Source: Mycteria americana (taxonomy: Eukaryota; Chordata; Aves; Ciconiiformes; Ciconiidae). From it: a stretch of 64,000 nt of DNA. The translations under genes and the position numbers were made by a program. Location: assembly GCF_035582795.1 (NCBI RefSeq), contig NC_134390.1, positions 1,503,560 through 1,567,559 of the forward strand, written 5' to 3'. Under the pieces are notes generated by a model. The model was not told the DNA's origin, did not search any database, and was given only the letters and a program-made list of their open reading frames with translations. Shown here in pieces: positions 12,900-25,559 of the stretch (the first letter of the stretch is position 1; each line of letters begins with the position of its first letter).

Positions 12900-13560
12900 C
12901 TTAAATGCTTCAGGTCACCTCTCCTCCGGAGCGTTTCAGACCAAAGCAGAAGGCTCAGCAGCCCAGAAATAACTCCGGGGACATAAATCAGCCTTGCAAC
13001 CCCAAGAAAGAGATCCCCATTTCCCCACGGGAGAGGCCACCGTGGAGTCGCCCGCGGGGCAGCCCGCGACGAGGGCGGGTTGTGCGCCTGTCCCCGGGCC
13101 GCGGTTCCCGCTCCGGCTCTTTCTGCTCCGTTGCAGAGACGTACTATAAAACCTTCATTTCCTGACACACATGGGATGAGGCCAAGGGGTCGTGTTTTGG
13201 ACAACCTGGCTTTTCCATGGCAACCGGCAATGATGTCACCGACATGCAATGATCGGAAGGGGCCTGGGGAATGGAGAGCTCTCCAGGAACGAGGCGGAAG
13301 AGGAGGCTGAGATGGCGGGGGACTCGCTCGCCGAGGGCCGGGGCTGTGGGAGAGCAGCCTAGGCAATGTTTTCCTTGGACGGCCGAAGCGCCCGGAGGCT
13401 GGAGCCCGGCACCGTGGCTGGAGCAGGGACGATCCTGCCCTCTCCTTCCTCCTCCAGCTCCCATCCCTCTGTGCATCCCACCCCCCCCAGCGTTTCACCC
13501 CCTGCGGCCGAACGGCCCCAGCCAGCTGCTCTTGCACAACACCGGCTAAAACATCCAACC
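12900..13560. other. CpG-rich segment with X-box and CRE-like motifs
   Basis: GC-rich and CpG-rich, with ACTATAAAA near 13142-13150, TTCCATGGCAACC (13213-13225, RFX X-box-like) and TGATGTCA (13231-13238, CRE-like). An antisense frame of 233 codons spans it but has no recognised motif. It may be an enhancer or an unannotated promoter; this is inference. Confidence 0.3.
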
Positions 13561-16500
13561 GTCTTCTCTCCCGTGCACAGGCATTTGCAGGATTAATCCC
13601 CCCTGCCCTTCGCCTCCGGGGCTCCGAGCTGCCCTGCTCCCCCTTCCCCTGTCATTTCCCTCCCCGCTTTGTTCCTACAGCCGCTCTTCTTCCCATCACA
13701 AATTCCCTCCCTGCAGGGGAGCCCCTTTACGACAACAAAATAATTAAAAACTTGGCCAGACAAGTATGCGCAGCCCTGACGGTTGGCATCTGTCGCCGTG
13801 GGGCAGCTTGAAAGCTCTCATGCGGCGGTGTCCGTCTGTCTGTCCAGGCTTCCTGTGGCTGGAGCCATCTGATACCACAGTGCTTCACCTCTGGGCATTG
13901 CGCTGGAGTGAAGCCCTATCTGGGTTAGCTCCTAGATGCTATCAGGATAAACACACCGAGTAAAAACATCCCCGGCTGCACGGAGCTGCCAAGGAACCGC
14001 CGTTGCGCCTGTTTGCGATATGACAGAAAAGCCTCAGCCTCTCTTTTCCACCCCAGAAACACCCATGCAGGTGCGAAGCACGGGGTCTAACCCCATCCCC
14101 GCCTCTTCTCCGATGCTTCACGGGAGCGACCTGGACACGCAGTTGTAGCCAAGGAGGGAACGAGGCCGGCGGGTTATCGCCGAGATGAGAAATGAGCCGC
14201 CTGCGCTTACAGAGCAGCTGGGAAACACCATCCATTTCAGCCACGGAGGGCAGAGACTGAGAACAGCGATCTATCACAGATTTAATTGGCAATAAAATTT
14301 TCACCTGCTGCATCCTCAGAGTATTCATCTGCCTAAAGGTCCTTCTAGCGCAGCAAGGAAATAAGCAGGCAAACCCGGCAGGTTTGATCCAGGTCTCAGT
14401 TTTAACTCCCCGTTCATGTGCCGAGTCTTTATGTGATACCGGGCAAGTCATTTGAATCACCAGTTACAAACACGCCTTCCTCAGCAGTAAATGGAAGCGT
14501 TCTGTAAAAAAACAAAGGACCCAAACATTTCACTACGAGGCACGCACCAGCAAAACAGCAGAGACCGGCGAGACCTGCAAAGAAATCGGGCGCTCGTGGA
14601 TGCGGATCTGCACCGAGTGGGGTCCACAAAAGCACGAGGAAGATACGCTTGCGCTGCCTGTGGCGACGCGTAGCTATTGTCGAATAACTGCCAAAACCAA
14701 AGGTGTTCGGTAGCAGGAGGCTTGGCAGCGGTGTAAAGACAGGGCAGTGACTGTCTTCCCTGCGTTTTGGACCTCACCGAAAGATTTCAGCCTAAACGGA
14801 ACCATTTTCAGCAAATAGCATCATCCAGCGTGCTCGGCCCGGCACGCGTTGACTCAGGGCTGTCTCTACACATCCTTCCTACGGAGACCCAACACCACCA
14901 GCACCGCTTGCAGGGGGTGGGGGGGAAGAGAAAAGAAAACACCACCACGAAAGACCTTCCAAAAATGTTGCACGAAAAGTGAACACTCAGCAGAGCGAGG
15001 TTTCCTGCGCAGTGAGAGTTGGCCAGCGAACGAACAGGAAATCACTGCTTCCTGCCTGCAGAGGAAGCGCCTATCTAATGCCTGTGATCAAAAACAAACA
15101 GCACTTCAATTAAACAAACAAAGGACCTAAAACTTCAACAGCTCGCAGCCTGGGTCAGCTCCAGCGGTAGGGAAACGCGTCCAAAAATAAGAGGCTTGTA
15201 ACCTTGAAAAAGGCCCTCATCCTCTTCCCCTTGCGGTGACGTCGCTTGCGCCGCACGCGCGGAAAGCGGAAGGGATTGGGCAACGTCCTGGCCGCGTCCC
15301 CGGGAGGGTGCTGCCATCCCAGGAGCCAGCCATGCCACCCCGGGGAAGAGGGAGCGGCGGCCTCCGGCACCGTCCCCAACGCCTGGGTTCGGTGCCGGAC
15401 CAAACGCACTGCTGCCAGCCAGAGCTGCGCCCGGGCTCAGCCCCACGCACCCCCCGCGCCCGCGCTGCAGGTGAGGCAGGAACCCCAACTCCATTAGAAA
15501 AACCTTCTGCTCCAGGCCTCACGGCTCTGAAGAAAAGTTTGAGAGTCGTTTGCACGAGGACAGCAGCGGTAGCTCGGTGCCTTCTGGCCCTCCCCAGGAG
15601 ATGGGAACCAACCGCGCATCTCCCGCAGCCTTAGGGGCTCTTTAAAAATCACTACGCTGGCAGGTAGCACCTTGTTCCCGCCCAAGACCCATCTCAGCTG
15701 CCTGTGACTTCGTATGGCTTTAAGCCAGGTCCTTGTGTCTGGTCTCCACTTTGCTTGTCTCAGTTTTGGTTTGAGATTTAGTTTCATGTATAGAAATGTT
15801 TCCTTTCTGATCTGCTACAGAGATTTTTTTTGTTGGTGTTGTTCTAATGCAGATTCACTTGTCTTAAATATCATGAATTCAGGGAAAGGGAAGAGTAATC
15901 TTTTCTTATTACATCTGAGCAGAGCAAGATTTATAGTCCCTGGGCTATAAATCATTCCTAGGAGTCGCACAGCAATATGATCTTGAGCCTCTCGTAACTT
16001 CAGGGTTTCACCTCCATAAAGGGCCCAGAGGATGCTGAGGGCTGTGCAATACCCAGGAACCTCCCTGTGTTTTTCCAACTTGCTGAAGACCTTTTGTCTC
16101 GACAGACGACAGCGAAGCGATTGATCTGAAAAGACAGCAGGATTCAAGGGCCAGGTCCTCCCCGTCCCGGTGCGTGCCGTCAGCACTCGGATCAGCCGCC
16201 GTGCCTGGGAGAAGCGGAGTTTGCTGCAGCATTTATCGAGTTAGTCTGGGTCTCGCTGAATGAATGACCAACACCGCACGCGTGCCGTTTACCAGATTTA
16301 AAGCACAGGCACAAAGAGATGGAGGAAATAGTTTTGCTTCAGACCCAAAGCCTCAGCACGTCTCCAACTCAAAATCCAGCTCTGGAAAGCCCGTATGCCC
16401 TTCAAAGCCGTGCTCTGTCCCCAAAACCCAGAACGAGCCCTCTCCTCCCCTGCGAGACTATCTGCCTGCTTACGGGTCCTCCAGCCTGGTGTCCGTCCAT

Positions 16501-17459
16501 CCAGCCCGCTGTCTGTCCATCCGGCCCAGGGTCTTCCAGGCTGAGCCCCAGAGCTCCAGCATTGCTCATTCTGCACGTGTCCAGCGCTCCGGGCTTTTCC
16601 AAAGCCAGACTGGCTGGAAAAACTGCTCTCCCAGCATGAAAGCGAGCACAGAAAAAAAAGAAACAAAAAGGCCGGGGTTGTCCCGGGACTTTGTGTTTGA
16701 AAGGGAGTGCTTTTCTCCGTCTCGCTGAGCGCGCTTGACGACGTGGTGAGAAATATGGTTCAAGAACAAAGGATGGCGAGCAGTTACCAGGGAGGAGCAG
16801 GCTGGCATGAAAAACAAAAAAAGGCTAAAGCAGGCTGGACCACGATGTTACCTGTCTCCCAGCCTGCTGGGGACTAGCAGAAGCCACAGACCGCAGCCCA
16901 GGGTTGCGGCAGCGCCGGAGGGACGCGGTGACCTTAGAGAGAGGTTCCATCTCCTCCTGTTCCACCCCCCATCCCAGGGGCGCAAGCTGCAGCCCCCCGA
17001 GGCCCCATACGCTGGCTCTGCTGTAGGTTTGCACCAGCGCTGCAAAGCTCAGGACGGGTTTTACAGACCCACACGCGTCCGCCAGACACAGCACAAAGCG
17101 GAGCACACCGATTCCCCCCCCCCCCGCCCCTTTGGTGCATTTTGCATTTGAAGGACGCCAAGGCACCAGCACACTAGGTCTGGCTACGGGCTGATGGAAT
17201 AGTTATTCCAGAGTCACCGACAGCCCCGCAATGGTCTTGGACGGCAAATTTCAAGGATGGGGGAATGCGTGTGGCCACAAGGGTCTTCCTGTGTGGCCAC
17301 CACACAAACCCCCATTATTTAGCAGTTTGTCTGGTGATATTATAACCATCAGGTGCAGCCATCACAAATTTGCTAAATGCTTGCAGCTCAGGCAAGATTT
17401 TTTTTTTTTTTGCCTCACCCGCCTGGTTTGTTCAGGAAAAAAAAAGTTTACCTGTTTCC
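13561..17459. other. Unannotated sequence
   Basis: No gene, RNA or interspersed repeat recognised. GC-rich patches occur at about 15220-15480. Near 16490-16540 a short imperfect repeat of the word GTCCATCC occurs. A C-run lies at about 17115-17125. Confidence 0.4.
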
Positions 17460-17600
17460 TGGCATTATAGCTGCTCACTGGTTTTATTTGCTTTTAAAGT
17501 AAACTTCCTGATGAATTAACCAAGCCCAATTAATACATATTTAAAGTGCATCTTCCTGAAGATGCAAACAATGCATGGCTGTGTCTGTCCAGAAGAGATA
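17460..17600. other. AT-rich island with 20-bp interrupted palindrome
   Basis: The segment has AATTAACC, CCAATTAATACATATTTAAA and, at 17547-17566, TGCATCTTC and GAAGATGCA separated by CT. The contrast with the GC-rich flanks and the palindrome make it a candidate conserved regulatory element. Confidence 0.3.
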
Positions 17601-20600
17601 CCAAGGGGTAAGTGTCACTGGAAATAAGGCCACAGCTGGGTACCTGTCACTTCCTATCCCTGTGTGCCACGAGCGTGGTCAAACACGTTGTATCACCTCA
17701 ATCCCAATTTACCAACTGTTCCAGGTGGTCATTTCTAAGCTCTCCATCCCCGTTTCCCTTCCCTGTGTGACAGCCCCCCCCCAAGCTCAGCTTCACCAAG
17801 GGAACAGGGCCACAAAGCCAGGATGATGAATGCCGAAATCTCCCATAGTCCGTCAAGACGCCAAGAAGCTACATCAAGCGGGACGAGTGTCTGCAAAGCA
17901 GCGCTGCCATCCCGCTGGTCCCTCCCGCCTTTGCCCGGTCTGCCCGCTTGCCTGCGGCCGGGACGCCGGGGCCGTCGGAGGGAACGGCTGGGGCAGGGTG
18001 CAGCGCCGGTGATGGCGGCAGTCACCGTGCCTTGCCAGAAATCCCAGCAGGGACAATACGCGAGGGCCAAGCGCCAGGACGTGCTCCGAATACAGAGCTC
18101 CTGCGCTGAAGGAATGGCCTCTCTGGACATTTGCACTCTGAAAGCTCTCGTCTGAGTCTTTTTAAACAACGTCTGGTCCTTCCTACTGCAGAATTGCAGT
18201 CCTGGCCTGGCGGATAAAAGGGTTGCTGATGCTGTTCCATCCCTTGCTGGAAAATACATGCAACATCCCTGGAAAGTTGATTGCTAATATGGAAATGCTG
18301 GCCCATTTCCTCATTGTGTAAGTGCCAAGAACACAGACGAGCTCCTGGAGGCTGCTATGGAGGGGACTATGGGCACAGAGGTGGGGAGGACTTTCAGTGG
18401 CAGAAGTGGCAGTAAAGTTCTCATCTCCTCCTGAAAAAAAATCAAGGGAACACAGTTATGCCTCTGAAAAGCTCCATTAAATCTGAAGGTTTCATCTACA
18501 TTTATATTAACACATGTCAGCTCCTGCTGGAAAGATGCCTGTCCCAGGCAGTAGCACAACAGCTTTGGAGGTTTCCTCCCGCTGCAGATCCGAGCTCTGT
18601 TCAATATCAAGTCTGGAGATGCTCATTTCACCTCCCTCATTCGGCTACTTTAAAGCCCGGTCTTCTCCAACTCCTTCAACTTAGGCAATGGGATTTAAGG
18701 TGAATGCGACTGCTTCCCTCACGTTGATGGGCTCTGATCCTCCCTGGAGCGATCCTGTTCGTGTCCATCTAGCCTCGTGTCCGTTCCCGAGCCATCTCTA
18801 ACTACGACTCCTAGCCCATTTTCAGAGATACCAGGGTGCTGCCCAAAGTTGCTGGATTTAGCAGAGGTCTCTGGCTACGAGCAAATGGCACGAACACAGC
18901 TGCACTGGGATGAAGGGAAAACACCTGATGTTGTGTTGGACTAGAAGTGTGATTTTAAGGAGAGAAAAGCTCAACAATGTGGAAAGTCAGAGTAGGCTAG
19001 ATACATAACGGACTACACAGGCTCCCTAGATGATTTTTGCACAAGCCACAAGTCCTGCAGGTCTCCTAGAAAGCTTCCCATCACGTTCTGAACAGTTTAT
19101 GTGTTGCAGAATACAGGACAACTTTTAGGTTGCTTATAGCGTAAGAACACGCCATGCTCCAACAGCTACCTGAGCCAACGCAGAACCCCAGACGGTCTCA
19201 GTAATGCTTTAATGAGTAATAAGAGTGTTCTTTTATACCTTCTTTGATCATTCCCTGTTTATAAGGCCCAAGATCACACTTGTTTTTTCAACTGCCATTT
19301 TATACCAGAAACACTACCAGGAGGTTTCTTCTTTCAAAGCCTCCTATAGCCTCTTCAAGGCGTTGCTTCCTAAAACACAGCTCCCCGTTGCAAATACGCC
19401 CTGCATCTACAGTGGGCAGCATCAACATTCCTATCTTCCAAAAGAATCAACTCCAGTCAGATTAAAACATGGTAAGGACGCAGCCGTTCATTTTATCTGC
19501 CTAGGTATCACGTCGGGCCTTACGGGAGAAGTGGGGCACGTCCTCCCGATTACCCAGGTGGTGGCCAAATCCTGTCCAGAGTCCCTTTCCTAGAACAGAT
19601 CCAGCAGTCAGCACCTGACCTGCTTTCTCTGTTCTCAGCTGTAGTCTTCCAGTGTTTTCTTACACAAAGTCACATTGTTTGCATGGGCCCAGGTTTACCC
19701 CGGTAATCAGAATTGCCCTTTATCAGCTGTCTTTCCTCTGCCTGTTTTTCCTGTCTTTTCCATGTATAAGTCATCGGCTGCTTCTCTTAAAGCCCCTACC
19801 AGAAGGGTTCAACTTATCCAGATTAGAAGTGCGCATCAAATATCTACTTTTAGCCGAGATGAACGGTCCCCAGAAGAGCCTCCTCCTCCTCCTCCCCTCT
19901 GCCTCAAAGGGAGCCAAGGCTGAGCAGCTCAGCTGGGCTCATCCACCCTAACTTGGGTGAGTTCCACCGGACAAGCCTATACATGGGGTGAAGGAGACCA
20001 ACAAAGCCATGGCAAAGCTTCCTACTTGTGGTTATCCCAGACCTTCTTTCCTGTTCTAGGACAGAAACTTGGGAAGCTCACCTATAATAAAGCTTTTAAG
20101 AGAATTTATCGGAGGCTCAGTTATTATGGCATGGGGGCTTGCTATGGACTTTCAGGGACCAATCTTTTCCATGCCCCATCCCAAGGACCTCGGATACCCC
20201 GTGGCATTTCCTAGGCAAGGATACTATTTCCTACGAATCATATTTCAGCACAGACAGCAGATACTGGAGACAGATGGGGACGAAGAGGAGAAGCTCGAAG
20301 GGGGGTACTGAGACGTGGGGTCATTAGATAACAGCATCTGGGCTGTATTTAGTTGCATGCAATCGACTCCTCAACCCGGGAGTCATTCCACTTCACGGTG
20401 TCTTTGGCAGTGAAGCCTTAAGGACTTCCCACCGAGGCCATTTGATCCCACCAGCACGTCGCAGTTCACGGCCCCTCTCAGCGGCAGCACTGCTATCGCT
20501 TGTGGCGTCATATTGTTAACCAGACCACTGAGCTAACATCGAGCAACTGAGGTTACAAATAAAGCCTTAAGGCCCAGTTTAACCACGCTGTAATCGCACA

Positions 20601-23600
20601 AGTTCAACGGCAGAAGCGAAGGGGCAGCCAGGAGATGGGAAAAGCGGCAGAACTGCTGGAGCACCTTCCCTCCCAGAAGCAGCTACTGCTGCACCTCGCC
20701 GATTTTCCCTCCTCTGCTTTTTCAAGCTCCGGCGGTTACCAGTCTAAGGAACATGCCATAACACAGCAACGTTGCTCTTAAGCACGCAGTTATTTCCCAT
20801 TTGCCAAAGTACATCTAGCACCGCTGTCCTTAGCCCATACTGTACTGCAGGTTCCCGCAGCGCCGTGCGGCCCACGTGCATCACCTATATTTATGCTGCA
20901 CGTCAGTTTTCCCCTCAATTACCCCAAGTAACACGAAGGTAGGGAACGCGTTGAAAGTTATTCAGCAAACAGAGGAGCCGACACAAGTGAGAGAGGGGAC
21001 TTTTTGACCTCAGAAACCATTCAGAGTCACGGTCCCTGCTCCTTTGTTCCCATTGTCAGCTAGCCACCGCAAGCAAAATAAGTTTGTGTGACGGCGGAGG
21101 CAAAGAAAGGGACTGCTACACCAGGGAGTACATCAGTGCACGCTAGAGCTCGGAGAACGCAAACACCTTGAAAGGAAGATTTCACGAGATGAGCGTATTT
21201 TAGCTGTTCGCAAAGGCCTGCCAGGAAGAGCAGCAGAGAAGTGCCAGGAACACAGAGCCGTTTTGGTGCACATCAAACGGAGCAAGTGTCCTGGGAAGCT
21301 GCTCCGGAGGAGGAGCTGGCAGGTTTACAATGTGCTTTTTTGCAGCGGATGATCCCTTGGGAAGATCTTAAAGCTTTATCTGGGATAGGCCTTGGTGTCT
21401 GTCACCGTCTCCCACGTGAATCGGTTACAGTTTCCCGGGAGGGTAAGACTGGCACCCCATGCTGGAAGTTGCAAGTTAGGCAGCAGCTTCGTCACTTGTC
21501 CTGAATTCCCTTAATTAACTTCCACCACACTGCTGCCGAGATGTCCTGTATTTTGCCTCCTGCTTTTTGTGCATGAAACAATCCAAACGGATCACTCGGG
21601 CAAAACTAGACTCCAGATAACACTCTACAACAACAACACACGCCGTGCCTCCGCCTGCTTTCTGCGGTCCCCAGCACGGACCGCAGCGAGCCCCGCCGGC
21701 CACGCTCTGCCCGGGATGCAGTGGTTGCGAGTCACCGATCCCCTGCGCCGAGCAGAAATTCCCCCGTGCTCCAGCCCATCTCTCACTTCGCCATTTAAAA
21801 CAGACTGGAAAATTCCTACGAGGCTGTTGAAGGCAAGAGAGCAGAAATGCCACGGACACCGGCAGGAAGGTCCGCAGCATCCGCGTGACACAGCCCTCGC
21901 CTCCGAAACCAAGCACCCCTCCATCGCGGAGGTGTCTCCCACCCGGTGCCTTTCCAAGCTCCTCTTTTAGAGTCGCCCCTGGATTGCGCAGCCCCAAACC
22001 TGCGGGGAAGATCTCCCTCCCGCAGCCCGGCTCAGTGTCACACTTGATTGCATCATATTTGTTTTCCTTTGCCTTTGAGATCAGGATTCCTCCCACCTTG
22101 CCGAGAGCCAGGTTTTGCCCAGTCTCACGAGGAGGGGGGCCAGCAGGTGCCCCAAATCCAGGCACGCAGCTGGGCGGCAAAGCCTTCTCCAGCGCACATG
22201 TCCGACGGGGACAGCGCCCGATGGGGACAGCGTTAACGCTTTCTCGGGCGGCGCTAGTTGGGTTTCGAGAGTTTTAACGTTCGCAGCATCTGCTCTCGTG
22301 CTATACGATACCTCCGCAGCCCGAGAGCGGCAAGAGGACCCCGGCGCTGCGGGGACGGACGCGAGCACCCACCGGCAACGGCCGCGTTTGCAGATGCGGT
22401 GACCGGCAGAGTCACTAGCAGGCTACTCACCCTGGCTTTGTCCTTGCATCCAGAGGAATTAAAGCCCTTGGAGATGAGGTCTCATTGTTCGAGATGTGCT
22501 TAAGGGAGGCAGCTGCTTTCTTTATATCTCAAGATTCACTAAAGTTCAGGAAGAGAGAGAGAGAAAGAGAGGGGACGGCAAAAGGGGAGGGACTGAGAGA
22601 AGGGCCCAGAGGCCGTATAGAATGACAATGGAAGGAAATGCTTTATCAAACCTAGAAAGCCAACCCTGTCCTGGGAACACAGAGGGAGAAAAAAAAAAAA
22701 CTTGCAGAAGAAAAGCGAGTTCAGCTGCCCTGGGTTCCTCCCTTGGCAGCTCAAGCCCTCCTCCCCCAGCCCCTCTCCCCCAAACACAATGCAAGCCGGT
22801 GAAAGCCGTCAGGCTCAAACACTTTTTTTTCATTAAACAGAGAGAAGTTTCAGTTCTTTTTAAAAAAAAAAAAAAAAAATCCAACAACCAAACCCTGCCC
22901 GGGAATGGGAATGTGACGCTCTTCCCCCTCCCCCGGCTCCAGCCTTCCAAGTTTCTATGAGTCAAACGTTTGCAATGTGTTACCGAAATGTTACCAAGCT
23001 GGAATGCAGCATCTGAGAGGGTTTAGCTAATAAAACTTTTGTTTGTTGGCTGGGAGAAAGTGTCACCGGCAGAGAATTCGGTTCTTCTTCTTCTTCCTTT
23101 TGTTTTTCCCATCTGTGTCTTATCCGGAGAGGGTTAACTGGTTGTGCAACGCCGACACCCTACGAGGGTGGCATTAACCCAGCGCTCCCTGGCCGGGCTG
23201 GAAAGGGAAATCGCCGTTAAGCGAGAGACCGAGGGAAACGGGCAATCTGATAGAGCAGGTGGGAAACGGAGCACCAGAGAGAAGTTAAACTGTACCGACG
23301 TCCTAGGGCACAGCTAGGGAGAGACCTCAGCTACTGAAGCACGGCTTCCCAGACGCAGGCTTTGCGATTCTGGGGTCAGAAAAGCACTATTTCCTCATCT
23401 GACAGTCCTCAGCTTTGTCCAAGATAGGAACTTTCATCCGAGACAACCGGTTACCAGGCCCAACGTCTATAGTGTTTTCCAGAAGCATCTGCTCTGGATT
23501 TGCACACATCAAGCTTCTCCGTTTTTTCCTCAATAATTTAACAGCCTAACAAGGAACACTTTTTTTAATGATGTCAAGTCACCACCAAAACCAGCGTCTT

Positions 23601-25559
23601 TTTTCTTGTTTGACTGCGCCTGGCTTTAACTCCTGGAAATTGATTATTGTTATGCATTTTATCACCTTCAAATCTAGTCAAATCCAGTATTCTCCAGTGT
23701 CATTAAACACACAGCGGAATAACGGATTGAGAGGCTGGTGGGTTTTGATGTACTGAAGAGATTAAGTTCCTTCAACAGCTCACTGCAAGTCACGCTCTCC
23801 CCTTCCCACTCCTGTGCCACGAGCTGCTCTCTGCCCTGTCTGAAGCCATCCTTCCTTTCAAGGATTTGTCTAGGGAAAAACGTACGGATTTCAAACATGA
23901 AGTCAGCTGCAATGAGGAAAAAGAGGTCCAATCTGAAGATTTTATTTTGAATTTGTTCAGAAGAGTTAAGCCAGCTGCTCTCTAAGGTGCTAAACCCTGT
24001 TATAATGCTGGGTAAAAGTTTCAAAAGCACAGAATTCATTTGGATGCCTACATCTAATTTTCACGAAAAAGTTTTCGGCACTTCCAAAGAAAAGTTATGG
24101 GAGCTGAAGAGAGGGCTTCCTCTCTGGTCACTCAAGAGAAGCTCTCCAGCGTGAGATTCCATTGTATGCCTGCTCTTAGCTCTCTTCCCACTGCTGTCCC
24201 CCCAAATCCTCGAGGATCTTGGCCACATCGTTACCTCCCTTCACTCCTCATTCCTCCTCTTTGAGGAGAAGCCACTGGCGTTTGTGCAAAAGGCCAGCGG
24301 GACCTCCTACACGCCAAGGGACGCAGATGTAGCGTCTTCCAATAGATCTGTAGGGGAACTGGGGCCATAGCACAATAGTTTTGCAGCTCTGAGCTTCCGA
24401 ACATCTCGCTCTCGTGGTGGGAGCACAGCCTCGTCCAAGAAGAGTTCACGACGACGACAAGTGCAAGAAGGAAAGCAGGAGAGTGGGGGAGAAGCTGAGG
24501 GACTGTCCTTCTTCAGTGCTTGCAAGCCTTAGTCCTTCCAGGAGGTGGCTCCTGCCACCTGGGATTCCCAGCCCCAAACCATTTCCAAGGCCTGTAGCCT
24601 TCACCCTTCTGAAGGACCCTGTCTTCAGGGTTCAGCTCCAGGAGGAAGACAGTAACGCTCTTCCTGCCTCGCCCATTGCCACCCCAAGCGTCCCGTTCAA
24701 TAACGGCAGTTGGCCTAACGTAGGAGGCCTGGCTTCAGGTTTTGCCTCTCTCCGAGGGAAGGAAAATCTGCATCAGCCAGGAGAATCCTCCCAGGAGCCT
24801 TGCAAAGGGATGGACTCCACCTCTTCCGCTGAGGTTGCCCTGCTTTGTGCAGAGAGCACACAAAGCACACAACTTCTCCCAAGAGCGGAGTCTGGGCTCC
24901 CTGCCCTGCTCCTGGATTGGAGGATCATAGTCAACCTGTCCTGGCTATTTCCAGCCCAAGCACCAATTATCCTTTAATGCCAACTGGAACAGTGTCCGTA
25001 GAAAAGAGGGAGCGTGCTGGTCCTTCTCTCACCTCTAAAAACCAAGTTATGCCAGTCCTGCTCTAGCGGGTAGATGTGAATTCCTGAGCCTCAAAACAGC
25101 TGAAGTCTTCTCAAAAACAATAGTTTTGCTGTCACAAGGATGAGGGAGAAAATTGCTTATTTGTCCTCACAATGGGCAGCAGCAAAATTCATATGCATGG
25201 CAACAGCAGGGCAAGTCCTGGAAGGGGGCTGGGAGGGATCCATCAGCCGCAGAAAGCTGCGATTGAGGGCTGCTTTCTCCCCCAAATGAGAAGTCACATC
25301 CTGGGGTGTCCCAGGCAGTCCTGTCCTGGAGAAGTCCCACAGGTAAAAAACTGTTCTTGGGATTTTTTTCTGTTCTCAGATAAAAGAACCTGATAACCTG
25401 AAAGAGGAAAAACAGAAAAATAGACATAAAGATCACAGGGAAAGATCTGAGGGGAAAGGAAATTGCCGTGGCACAGATGTACTTCGGAGAGAGTTTGGCA
25501 ATCAGCCACGCAGAATTGAGTGCCCCCAAACAGGGTCACTCCTGCCCCGCGTCTGAGCA
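17601..25559. other. Unannotated sequence
   Basis: No coding gene recognised. Seen: CpG-rich patches (about 17890-18010, 21640-21960, 22160-22400), a GA-rich tract at 22545-22575, and A-runs near 22690 and 22862-22879. A short stretch near 19250-19300 vaguely resembles the antisense of a CR1 3' region but is too short to call. Confidence 0.4.

Noticed and set aside
13140..13152. TATA box of an unannotated gene
   Set aside because: ACTATAAAA occurs but no exon with a recognisable frame or donor follows within 500 bases on the plus strand.
12857..13558. 233-codon antisense open frame
   Set aside because: It lies in a CpG-rich segment with open frames on both strands; no motif or plausible splice context supports coding.
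19240..19300. Further CR1 fragment
   Set aside because: Only about 40 bases resemble the antisense CR1 3' region, with several mismatches, so this is not enough to call.
24414..24977. 187-codon plus-strand frame
   Set aside because: No conserved motif, no splice signals consistent with an exon, and several overlapping frames of similar length.
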